Shown here: piece after piece, positions 8,636-16,994 of the stretch
Numbering within the stretch: the first letter of the stretch is position 1
How the letters are laid out: the number at the start of each line of letters is the position of its first letter
NCBI GenBank assembly: GCA_021604825.1
Contig: BQJS01000007.1
Location: forward strand, 1-53,731
DNA length: 53,731 bases
Origin: Phycisphaerae bacterium
Lineage (GTDB): Bacteria > Planctomycetota > Phycisphaerae > UBA1845
Reading direction: 5' to 3'
Notes under the pieces: generated by a model
Databases searched by the model: none
What the model was told of the DNA's origin: nothing
The model's input: the letters and a program-made list of their open reading frames with translations, nothing else
Position numbers and translations under genes: made by a program

Positions 8636-9886
8636 ATGGGTGTATTTCAATACGAAGCAATGAACCAAGCCGGTCAGGAGGTCAAGGACAACATTGACGC
8701 CTCCAGCGCCGAAGATGCCCTCGAAAAGATTCGCAATCTGGGCCTCTTTCCCACCCGTATCCGCGAGAAAGGCGGACGCAAGAAAGGCGGGGCAGCTGGA
8801 AAGAAGAAAAAAGGCGGATCGATCACGATCGGTAAGGCTCCGGTTAAGCGCGTCACGCAGTTCACCCGACAGCTGGCGACGCTCCAAGATGCCGGCCTGC
8901 CGATTCTTAGAAGCCTCGGAATTCTCGCCGAACAGCAAAAACCAGGACCGCTCAAGAATGCGTTGACCGACGTCGCGGAAGACGTTGAAGGCGGGGCGAC
9001 ATTGTCTGAGGCGATGGCCAAGCATCCCAAAGCCTTTAACCGCTTGTACGTGAACATGGTAGCCGCGGGCGAAACGGGTGGTGTGTTGGACGTGATCCTG
9101 GTTCGTTTGGCTGAGTTCATGGAAAAGGCCCAACGTCTCAAAGCCAAGATCAAGGGTGCCATGATCTACCCGTCGGTGGTCATCACCTTTGCCGTCGGTA
9201 TCGTCACGATGATCATGATCGTCGTGGTGCCAAAGTTCGAGGAGATTTTCAAGGACTTTGACACAGCCTTACCCGGGGCAACGGTGTTGCTGATTAATAC
9301 GAGCAAGTGGTTTGTCGAGGGCATGCCTCCCGGTTGGTTGGTGGTGCTGCTCACGCCGCTCGCCATCTATATTTTCCTTAAGCTGCTAAACCAATCGAAG
9401 GGTGGGCGTTTCGCCAAAGACTCGGTGATTGTGAGGTTGCCAATTGCTGGAGGCATTTCGAGCAAGTCATCGATCGCTCGGTTTTGCCGGACGTTGGGTA
9501 CGTTGGTGACCGCAGGTGTGCCTATTCTTGAAGCGATTAACATCACCAAAGAGACCGCCGGTAACGAAGTTTACGCACGGGCCCTTGAGAAGGTGCACGA
9601 CTCGATTCGCGAGGGTGACACCTTTGCGGATCCGCTGCGGGCGGCCAAGGTTTGCGACGGCATCGTCGTTAACATGATTGCAGTCGGTGAGGAAACGGGT
9701 GAGTTGGACAAGATGTTGCTGCGAATCGCGGATAACTACGACGATGAAGTCGAGGTCGCGGTGAGTGCATTGATTTCGTTGCTCGAGCCGATCATGGTGG
9801 CGGTTCTCGGTGTGATCGTCGGTTTCATCGTCATCGCGCTGTTTTTGCCGCTGGTTTCGCTGATTCAGTCGATGTCGGGTGGCTAA
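8636..9886 (+). CDS. gspF: Type II secretion inner-membrane platform protein GspF/PilC
   Basis: A 416-residue polytopic platform protein that links the ATPase to pseudopilus assembly. Two homologous GspF domains are visible: the first near residues 75-200 (FTRQLATLQDAGLPILRSL ... ETGGVLDVIL) and the second near 275-400 (FCRTLGTLVTAGVPILEAI ... EETGELDKML). Three hydrophobic segments occur at the expected places (VVITFAVGIVTMIMIVVV, GWLVVLLTPLAIYIFL, and the C-terminal IMVAVLGVIVGFIVIALFL). The ATG at 8636 is preferred because GAGGTG lies immediately upstream; a TTG at 8618 is in frame but lacks a site. An internal Lys/Gly-rich linker lies at about residues 43-60. Confidence 0.95.
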   Translation: MGVFQYEAMNQAGQEVKDNIDASSAEDALEKIRNLGLFPTRIREKGGRKKGGAAGKKKKGGSITIGKAPVKRVTQFTRQLATLQDAGLPILRSLGILAEQQKPGPLKNALTDVAEDVEGGATLSEAMAKHPKAFNRLYVNMVAAGETGGVLDVILVRLAEFMEKAQRLKAKIKGAMIYPSVVITFAVGIVTMIMIVVVPKFEEIFKDFDTALPGATVLLINTSKWFVEGMPPGWLVVLLTPLAIYIFLKLLNQSKGGRFAKDSVIVRLPIAGGISSKSSIARFCRTLGTLVTAGVPILEAINITKETAGNEVYARALEKVHDSIREGDTFADPLRAAKVCDGIVVNMIAVGEETGELDKMLLRIADNYDDEVEVAVSALISLLEPIMVAVLGVIVGFIVIALFLPLVSLIQSMSGG

Positions 9887-9955
9887 AATCGAGTAGTTGG
9901 ATTTGAATACAAACAACAGCAGAGATTTCAAACAAGCCGGCAAGTGAGATATGAC

Positions 9956-10921
9956 ATGAAGACCATGGCGCGAAAAAACAAGAACGCATTCACGTTAATC
10001 GAATTGCTGGTGGTGGTTTCGATCATCGCGTTGCTGATTAGTATTGCCTTGCCGTCGTTCAGCAGAGCGAAAGTGCAAGCGAAGGTTGTAGACAGCCGGC
10101 AATTGATCAGCAATCTGGAAGCCGGAATCGAATCGTACAGGGCTGAGCGGGCGCTGGGCGGGCGCGTTCCCCCTTCGTCAAGTGACGCAGATCCCAACAT
10201 CGGTGACGTAGGATTTAATACATACATCGATCCATTGGACAATTCCGGCGAAGTGATTCCGTCAACAGGGGCTGCTCTTTTGGTCTTAGCGCTTGTCGGT
10301 CCCGACAACAATGGAACGGCAGGGTTCCGCCCGGACGCAAGTCACCCGGACGGATCAAAGGCCACATGGGCGGACTCGATCGGAGGGACAGGATCGGGTG
10401 GTCTTTACGACACGAATAATGGCAATTCAGGCACGCGTGTGACGCCTGCCCCACGCTACGGGCCTTATGCTGGTGCGTCGGCTATGAAACGTGTTTCGTC
10501 AATCCAAGAAATCAAGAAAAACGGGTTTCGTGCCCCGAATTTTGACGAACACCAACGTGAGCAGAAGGTGTTTGCAGATCTGTTCGATAGCCCAATACTT
10601 TACTTCAGAGCCAGAAAAGCCGCCCGTCAGATGGTGACCGGTGGTGGCAGTGTGGGGATTTACGACCATATTGACAATGCCCCGCTGACAACCTTCGTGG
10701 ATTCAGAACACCGTATCGCATTGGCCGGTAATGGCACATATGCGAATCCGCCCAACACGTTTGATTCGTTTATCATCGATCGCAAGGCGTCGGGCTGTGA
10801 TGAGAGCAATCCAGCCGTGTGCTTGCGAGCCATTCCATATCGTCCTCAGGACTTTCTCTTGATTTCTGCAGGTCCCGATGGGAAATGGGGCACCAAAGAT
10901 GATGTGACCAACTGGAAGTGA
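9956..10921 (+). CDS. GspG-like pseudopilin with C-terminal calcium-type loop
   Basis: A type IV pilin-like protein of about 321 residues. The class III leader ends KNKNA and the mature protein would begin FTLIELLVVV, with the conserved Glu at +5, so it should be processed by a prepilin peptidase (not in the window). The C-terminus SAGPDGKWGTKDDVTNW resembles the calcium-binding loop of major pseudopilin GspG. It is roughly twice the size of proteobacterial GspG, with an acidic Asp/Gly-rich central part. Possible starts are GTG 9944, ATG 9956 and ATG 9965; ATG 9956 is chosen arbitrarily between the two ATGs. It follows gspF by about 70 nt. Confidence 0.88.
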   Translation: MKTMARKNKNAFTLIELLVVVSIIALLISIALPSFSRAKVQAKVVDSRQLISNLEAGIESYRAERALGGRVPPSSSDADPNIGDVGFNTYIDPLDNSGEVIPSTGAALLVLALVGPDNNGTAGFRPDASHPDGSKATWADSIGGTGSGGLYDTNNGNSGTRVTPAPRYGPYAGASAMKRVSSIQEIKKNGFRAPNFDEHQREQKVFADLFDSPILYFRARKAARQMVTGGGSVGIYDHIDNAPLTTFVDSEHRIALAGNGTYANPPNTFDSFIIDRKASGCDESNPAVCLRAIPYRPQDFLLISAGPDGKWGTKDDVTNWK

Positions 10922-10929
10922 TATCGATC

Positions 10930-11808
10930 ATGACGAGATCATCTCGCAACAGTCATTTTGGTTCGTATCGCCACAGCGGTTTCACCTTGATTGAAATCTT
11001 GGTTGTGGTTGCGGTCCTTACCATATTGATCGGTATGGCGTTTCGTGGTGCGACGGCGATGACCGAATCGGCAAAGATCCGTGAGACCGAAGGTTTGTTC
11101 TTGGCGCTCACGCAGGCCATCGATGCCTACAAGCTGGAAGTGAAACAAAGTCGAGCCGCAGGCGGGAAAGTCGCGGCGCTCTACAATGGGGCTCCGCCGG
11201 ATGATCTGCGAGTCTTTACGCTAGCCGGTGTGAATCTGGGCGGCACCCAAGTATCGTTGGTCAACGGGAGTCCAATTGTTCCCAATGTCGTCGAGCCAAG
11301 AGACCCAGCCGCTGGTTCACTGACCGACCCCGGGCTTCGAAGACACGGCGATGTGCGGGCCATGGTGTTGGCCATGCGTCTTCGTTCACCCAAAGCCAGC
11401 GAAATCCTCGATGGAATCAACGAAAAATATCGCGTCAATGAAGGGAATCTGCATTTTAATCCGAACGATGGGACCGACAGCATCCCGTTGATTCACTATG
11501 TGGACGCTTGGGGTACACCGATCGAATATTTTTCCGTCTACACGTCAGATGTCTCACCTGACCCACGTGAACGAACCGCCTTCGCGATGGTTCACAACAG
11601 CAACGTCGAGCCGGTTCTGGTGTCGTATGGTCCCAATGGTCCTGACCAATTTTCCGGCGACTTTTTTGGCGACCCATCATTCGGCGACACGAGCGTGATC
11701 TCGGATTTCAACGCGGGCTGCGCGAACTGCACCGCCGGTAAGATCGATAGCGAACTAAATCAAGACAATGTTTACTCGTCCGATGCGCTCAAGGATCGGA
11801 TGAAATAG
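10930..11808 (+). CDS. Second GspG-like pseudopilin
   Basis: About 292 residues with an N-terminal prepilin signal: cleavage after HSG would give FTLIEILVVVAVLTILIG with Glu at +5. The helix continues into a region typical of GspG-type pseudopilins (RETEGLFLALTQAIDAYKLE), followed by a long globular domain containing VLVSYGPNGPDQFSG near the end, which recalls the GPDG loop of the preceding paralogue. An earlier GTG at 10918 overlaps the previous stop; the ATG at 10930 is preferred. Spacing of 8 nt to the upstream gene indicates translational linkage. Its role as a major or minor subunit is unknown. Confidence 0.86.
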   Translation: MTRSSRNSHFGSYRHSGFTLIEILVVVAVLTILIGMAFRGATAMTESAKIRETEGLFLALTQAIDAYKLEVKQSRAAGGKVAALYNGAPPDDLRVFTLAGVNLGGTQVSLVNGSPIVPNVVEPRDPAAGSLTDPGLRRHGDVRAMVLAMRLRSPKASEILDGINEKYRVNEGNLHFNPNDGTDSIPLIHYVDAWGTPIEYFSVYTSDVSPDPRERTAFAMVHNSNVEPVLVSYGPNGPDQFSGDFFGDPSFGDTSVISDFNAGCANCTAGKIDSELNQDNVYSSDALKDRMK

Positions 11809-11861
11809 TAGATGTTGCGATACGCGGATCGTAGTGCCGATTCGAGAGGGAGCCTCAAAGC

Positions 11862-12821
11862 ATGTTGTTTCAAGCGCGTTCATTTCGGTGGCGGCAACGT
11901 TCACGCATATCGCGTGCGCGCGCATTCACGCTCATCGAATTGATCGTAGTCATCGCGATTATAGGTATCTTGTCGGCGCTGGTGGTTCCCGGTGCGTCGA
12001 GTCTGTGGTCGCAGCGCAACGAAGCCGCCTCAGCCAACTTGATCCGCGGGCTGCTGCAGAGCGTTCGGACGCAGGCCATCCGCTATGGCGAGCGCGGACT
12101 GTTCTTCTATGTCGATCGCGATGGGACGCAGCGAATTGCCTTCATCGAATCCGACCCGTCGCGCGGCGGAGCCAATGCCCGCGATCAGGTTGATTGTGAC
12201 GATGCTTCGCAACCCATTGACTGCGTAACCCCGTCCGATGCCGTAAATCGCTTTCATGTGATGGATCAGCAGGTCTATTCGGTCCCGGCTCCGTTTCGCG
12301 TGGCACCGAAGTGGGCATTGATCGCCCCTTCGCCACCGGGTCCAACTCCGTTTCCCGAAAACTCTGATTCCAGTGCGGCGTGGCCCATGCAACTTGCGTA
12401 TGAGCGGTTCTTCATTCAAGCCCGTGGGCGTGAAACACCGCAATATCATCGCAACTTTTTTTCGGTGGTCTTCGATTCGTCGGGCCAATTGATCGTGGGG
12501 CGAGATGTGCTCGTTCACGATGTTGACTCCGATGGCGATGGGCTGGGAGATCGCACCCGTTTGAACATTGGAAATCCCAATAAATGGTGGGACAGAACCG
12601 GTGACGATCCGTCCGTCGTCGGGAATCTTTTCGACATTGTCGTGTTAGATGATGGTGCCGCCGCCAACTTTATCAGCGTTGACGGACTCGTGGTGTACGA
12701 CGATGCTGACATTGAAGGCCTTGATGGGGCCTCCATTCAATTGGTGATGGGACGCGACGGGCAGTCGCTTTTCGTGAGCCGCTACACTGGCGAAGTCATT
12801 TTCGGACCCAAGGGTGGCTGA
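11862..12821 (+). CDS. GspH-like minor pseudopilin with a TSP3-type calcium motif
   Basis: A 319-residue pseudopilin. The leader ends SRARA and the mature start is FTLIELIVVIAIIGILSALVVPG with Glu at +5. The sequence LIRGLLQSVRTQAIRYGER following the helix resembles GspH-type minor pseudopilins. At about residues 219-230 there is a DVDSDGDGLGD stretch (near 12520-12552) like the aspartate-rich loops of thrombospondin type 3 repeats, suggesting calcium binding. The stop overlaps the next start by one base (TGATG), so the two proteins are likely made together. Assignment to GspH rather than FimT is by N-terminal pattern only. Confidence 0.85.
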   Translation: MLFQARSFRWRQRSRISRARAFTLIELIVVIAIIGILSALVVPGASSLWSQRNEAASANLIRGLLQSVRTQAIRYGERGLFFYVDRDGTQRIAFIESDPSRGGANARDQVDCDDASQPIDCVTPSDAVNRFHVMDQQVYSVPAPFRVAPKWALIAPSPPGPTPFPENSDSSAAWPMQLAYERFFIQARGRETPQYHRNFFSVVFDSSGQLIVGRDVLVHDVDSDGDGLGDRTRLNIGNPNKWWDRTGDDPSVVGNLFDIVVLDDGAAANFISVDGLVVYDDADIEGLDGASIQLVMGRDGQSLFVSRYTGEVIFGPKGG

Positions 12822-14332
12822 TGCGTATTTGGACGAATGACATTTTGGGGCACAGAATACCCTCGGTAAAACGTCAGGCGTTCTCGATGACGGAGATGGT
12901 CTTTGCCATTTTCATCCTCGGACTCGGGTTGCTGTTCACGTCGAGCATGTTTCCGATTGCCTGGTACAAAGCCCGCGAAGTCGCGGAAGTCACCACCACC
13001 CAATCATGTGTAGCCGCCGGCCGCGATACGTTCATGCGCGTTGCGAGGGTCAATAATTGGGAAGATCTGGAGCCTGATCCGCCTCCGCCGATTCAAAAAT
13101 TGCCTGCGACTTCCCTTTTTCCGCATGACTGGTATCCCCTTTTTCTGGGCGATGCGCAGGTTCCTATGGGGTACCCAAATTCCAGGGTGCATGCGCTGAA
13201 CTTTGGAAACTTCCTTGCGAATCCCAGGTTTGGAGTTGAAGAAGAAGACGATTTATCCAACAGCGGTGACCCTATCGCCGTTAGCGACCATGGTTGGCGT
13301 TTGAACGATCAGTTGGTCCATCGATTTGCCGATTCGTTTATGATTCAAAAACTCGCCGAGCCTGATTCTGAGGAGGATCCGGTCTACGTTTCGACTGTTC
13401 GTCCGGGCGAAAGGCTTGTGCCTCCCATGAAGGAGCCACCTGCTGTTGGCGATCCGAACTATGACAAGAAGCAAGCACTTTGGGCCGAACAGTTTGCGGG
13501 GCGTCGCTATTGTTGGTCGGCGCTTTTTCGGTTCAGTGAGATTTATGGACCTGATCCAGATTCCGATCCCAACAACAAGTTTGATTCGGAAGATCCCTTT
13601 CCCCTGCAAAACAATCTCAACGCTGATGAGATCGAGAAGAAACTCGGCGCACGCCGAACGCTGACTGTCTACACGGTCTCGCTAAAGCGACCTGATAACG
13701 CCCGCTATGCACGGCAAGAAGGCATCGTTGGCAACGGAAATACCGCGAGTTGGGATTCCAGTAAGCAGATGGATCATCCAAGGGCGCTTGCGAGCGATCA
13801 TGACGTTTTGATTCCAACCCCATGGCGCTTTAAGGCTTCGCTTGTTTCGATTCCAGCTTTCCAAGGCGTACCAAGTGGGATCCCTTCTGAGATTCGCGTC
13901 ACTGATACGGTGTTGGCCGAGATGCTGGTTTCGCAAACGGTCTTGATCGACGATCGCAATGGACAGATCTATCGCATCACGCAGCGTCGAACATCGTCAA
14001 CTGATCCCGCAACGGTTGTTCTCGTGTTGGATAAAGAATACACCTCCAAGGATGTTTATGGCCCAGCCTACGTACCATTTCCCGACAACGAAGATGACGC
14101 TGAGAGGAATTGGCTAAATGAGTGGGAATGGGAAAAACGAAATTGCGACGCGGACAAAACGCTGTGTGACAATTCAGGTGCAAGCGAAACTGAGCTTGCG
14201 GATCGTTACTACTGGGTCTTCCCGCCGCCGGTTGAATCGGAGCGGGCTGCCAATGGCGTACCAATATTTGCTGGGTCACCGCCAGTCGTTGACATTGAAA
14301 CCCGCCAGGTGGTTTTAAAGCCCCGCAGTTAA
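12821..14332 (+). CDS. GspI/PilV-like minor pseudopilin, enlarged
   Basis: This 503-residue protein has a prepilin-type N-terminus with cleavage expected after RQA, giving FSMTEMVFAIFILGLGLLF with Glu at +5. The SMTEMVFAIFIL pattern is typical of GspI/PilV minor pseudopilins, which are normally 120-170 residues, so this one is about three times longer. The extra sequence is globular, acidic and rich in Pro and Asp (for example YGPDPDSDPNNKFDSEDPFP). Its ATG overlaps the stop of the previous gene. No enzymatic motif is recognised in the long C-terminal part. Confidence 0.82.
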   Translation: MRIWTNDILGHRIPSVKRQAFSMTEMVFAIFILGLGLLFTSSMFPIAWYKAREVAEVTTTQSCVAAGRDTFMRVARVNNWEDLEPDPPPPIQKLPATSLFPHDWYPLFLGDAQVPMGYPNSRVHALNFGNFLANPRFGVEEEDDLSNSGDPIAVSDHGWRLNDQLVHRFADSFMIQKLAEPDSEEDPVYVSTVRPGERLVPPMKEPPAVGDPNYDKKQALWAEQFAGRRYCWSALFRFSEIYGPDPDSDPNNKFDSEDPFPLQNNLNADEIEKKLGARRTLTVYTVSLKRPDNARYARQEGIVGNGNTASWDSSKQMDHPRALASDHDVLIPTPWRFKASLVSIPAFQGVPSGIPSEIRVTDTVLAEMLVSQTVLIDDRNGQIYRITQRRTSSTDPATVVLVLDKEYTSKDVYGPAYVPFPDNEDDAERNWLNEWEWEKRNCDADKTLCDNSGASETELADRYYWVFPPPVESERAANGVPIFAGSPPVVDIETRQVVLKPRS

Positions 14333-14409
14333 CAATCGGCGCGGTTGTTTGTCGGTATGACCACACAGCATTTGTCCATGAGTCTGCTGAATACTCTAAA
14401 GGTAAAGTG

Positions 14410-16212
14410 ATGGGACCTGCTTTTGCGACAATCAGGAATTCACCTTCGGTAAAGCACGCACGGATGGTTGCACATCGTGCTGCGTTCACGATGGTGGAGT
14501 TGGTTGTGTCGGTAGGTGTCTTGGCCATCATGCTGGTGATGACCGGTGCGATCTTTACGCTCACGCTAAAATCCTCGGGCGAAGCCAATGCCGTCATCGA
14601 AGTCAGCCAAGCCGCCCGCGCCCTTGAAGCCCAACTGATCGAAGACCTCAAGTACGTGCAGCCCCATCAAACGATCATGGTGATTCAGGGCAATCCGATC
14701 TTGGCTTATCAAACATTGGACGACAATGAAGCCGACGACGACGGTGACCCAAGGACGCCCATTCGACGCGATCCGTCACGCGAAGTCATCGACGAGGCCT
14801 CCGGAGAATTGCGTGCAGAAATGCCTCGCGCAGACGTGCTGATGTTCTTCACTGCCCGTCCGGGCAAGAGCTATCGCAATCCCTCGATTTCCGGGCGGAT
14901 GCAGCAAGTCGTCTACGGCCACGCGGAATTGGGAGTTTGGAACAAGGACGGGACTTGGCAACTTGATCCCAACGATCCAAACAACTACAGGCGTTTTCCA
15001 ACTTGGACTGACCAGAATCCGATCCCGGATTCAAATCAACCTGCCAACCCATTCGCACCAATCAACGTGCCGGAAAGAGAGGCTTTTCTGAAGAACTTCC
15101 CGCCGGCGCGCGAATGGCACTTGGCAAGGCGCAGTGTCTTGGTCTTGGATCGATTGGGGGTTCCTGTTCCCGCAAACTCTTTTAATGATTCCGGGCAATA
15201 TCAAGCCGGCAATGACGACGATCCTGATTTCTCAGTGGTTTCAAGAGTGAATTTTGTTCGTGATGGACGGCATGATTACGTCGTCAATAGGTTGCCGATT
15301 GATATTACTACGGGGCCGAAAAACAACTCAAGTACTTCATTCCGGTATGGTGATTTCATCCAGAAAATGACGCCATATCCTGATCCGACAGTCATTACCG
15401 GGCCGGGTATTGGACACGAAGTATCAATAGACTCCGACGATTGCTGCGATCAGCCTGGAGCATACGAAGATCAATTCTTCAACGAGGGCCTCGTAGGCGT
15501 CGAACCCGATCCGACTGAATTTCGTCATTGGATCGTTCCATGGTTTGCGAGATCTCAGATGGACCCCAATCCACCGCTGGAGCAATCGAAGCGATTGGGA
15601 CACTACTTCCTACCGAATTGCGCGGGGTTCAAAGTTGAGTGGGCGCTGACTTCGGAGATTCCAGAAGTCAACGAGTGTCTTGACTTGTTCGACGATACAA
15701 TATGGGTTGATCCGGCTGACCTTGGTGCCACGACTGCGTTGATTCATGGCAAGATCAATGACATGCTGGAACGGATCAAGAATAACGAAGAAGGTTACAG
15801 GCCAGGCCCACCCGGTGGTCCGGGCGAAGTGTTCTTTGAAAAATACAAAGAGTGTAATCTTTCGGATAAGCCCCTTGGATTGATTTTATCTGCGCTGGCT
15901 CGTGATACGGGGTCTGCCGCACCAATGGCTGTCTTTCAGGAGGCGGGCAACTTTCTTCCAGAATTGGATTCACTGACGCCCGATCCGCAACTCGGAAGAC
16001 GTTTCGATTCCGATATCGTCGGGACGAACCATCTTTTCTACGCGAAGAATCCTGACCCCAAGGGTGAGAGTCCTTTGGGGCCTCCGTTTTCGGATATGTT
16101 GACCGACCCCTTCTTCCCTTCGGCGCTTCGCATTACGGTCGATCTCTTTGACAGTGCGAACCGGTTGGAGCGGCCCATCCGCCATGTGATGATCATTCCT
16201 GTTGGCCAGTAG
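14410..16212 (+). CDS. GspJ/PilW-like minor pseudopilin, enlarged
   Basis: About 600 residues. The leader ends HRAA and the mature helix starts FTMVELVVSVGVLAIMLVMTGAI, Glu at +5, then a stretch (SGEANAVIEVSQAARALEAQLIEDL) like the helical spine of GspJ/PilW proteins. The rest is a long globular region of unknown fold containing a DDCCD pair of cysteines (near 15440) and many Pro/Asp turns. Proteobacterial GspJ is near 200 residues. A GTG at 14407 directly precedes the ATG at 14410; either could be used. It is 77 nt after the GspI-like gene and is followed by a long gap before the GspK-like gene. Confidence 0.82.
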   Translation: MGPAFATIRNSPSVKHARMVAHRAAFTMVELVVSVGVLAIMLVMTGAIFTLTLKSSGEANAVIEVSQAARALEAQLIEDLKYVQPHQTIMVIQGNPILAYQTLDDNEADDDGDPRTPIRRDPSREVIDEASGELRAEMPRADVLMFFTARPGKSYRNPSISGRMQQVVYGHAELGVWNKDGTWQLDPNDPNNYRRFPTWTDQNPIPDSNQPANPFAPINVPEREAFLKNFPPAREWHLARRSVLVLDRLGVPVPANSFNDSGQYQAGNDDDPDFSVVSRVNFVRDGRHDYVVNRLPIDITTGPKNNSSTSFRYGDFIQKMTPYPDPTVITGPGIGHEVSIDSDDCCDQPGAYEDQFFNEGLVGVEPDPTEFRHWIVPWFARSQMDPNPPLEQSKRLGHYFLPNCAGFKVEWALTSEIPEVNECLDLFDDTIWVDPADLGATTALIHGKINDMLERIKNNEEGYRPGPPGGPGEVFFEKYKECNLSDKPLGLILSALARDTGSAAPMAVFQEAGNFLPELDSLTPDPQLGRRFDSDIVGTNHLFYAKNPDPKGESPLGPPFSDMLTDPFFPSALRITVDLFDSANRLERPIRHVMIIPVGQ

Positions 16213-16994
16213 TCTTTCCCTTATTCATCACAACCCACGCATCGCCAGCAATTGACTTCGCGGTCGCGTCGTTGGCTAGATCCGTTATGATACGCCCGTG
16301 TGTGGACCATCAAGCGGCGCGTTTTCTTCATCTGCAATCACGAACGAAGGAAAAGTCTTAGGAGTTGGGGGGTTGTGATTTGCGCCCGCAGCGGTTCGGA
16401 TTGTGATCCTGTGCCCGATGTGTTGATTTTTGGCCAATCATGGCGACATTATGGACATCTCTAAGACCGATAACTTTTTCGATGTCGGCGTTTTCAGGGC
16501 TTTGAGCACGGGACTAGACATTTACCGAATGCGATAATACGGGTGGCCAACACGCCCTGATTGGCTCGAAGAGAGAGAAGTCGTGAAGGGCGGCCTGGGG
16601 GGGCGGAAAGAGCGGCTTGATGGCGGTTGTCGCACGCGGAGCGATGTTGGCTCAAACGGTGGCTGTCGGCAGGTGGTACCGGGGGGACGGGAGATTGATC
16701 CGCAGGATTCCGTTTGGATAACTCCGATGAAGTTGGCGGATCGACTTGGCGCATAACCCGGCATTGAACATCGCGACGCGTTGGCGAAAGGGGGCAGCCC
16801 CTAAGCAAAGGCGGTTCGCCCCAGAACGGCTGGCGACAGAACAGCCCGCGATCGTTTGACATTCGATGGCTAATTTGTGCGATGGCCAATCTGTGATTGC
16901 GGTGTGCGAATGGTGAAGTTGAAGTGTGGCGCTGATTTGCGCTGAAGCAGTTGGAAACAGCCGCAGTTGGAATTGGCAGTTGAGAGCAGGCAAG
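16213..16994 (+). other. 782-bp gap inside the pseudopilin cluster, no convincing gene
   Basis: Between the GspJ-like and GspK-like genes. Short open frames exist on both strands (longest on the minus strand, 16494-17003) but they have no ribosome-binding site, no recognisable family and unfavourable codon patterns. No strong terminator or promoter was identified. It may hold a promoter for the GspK-like gene or a decayed sequence; nothing more can be supported. Confidence 0.4.
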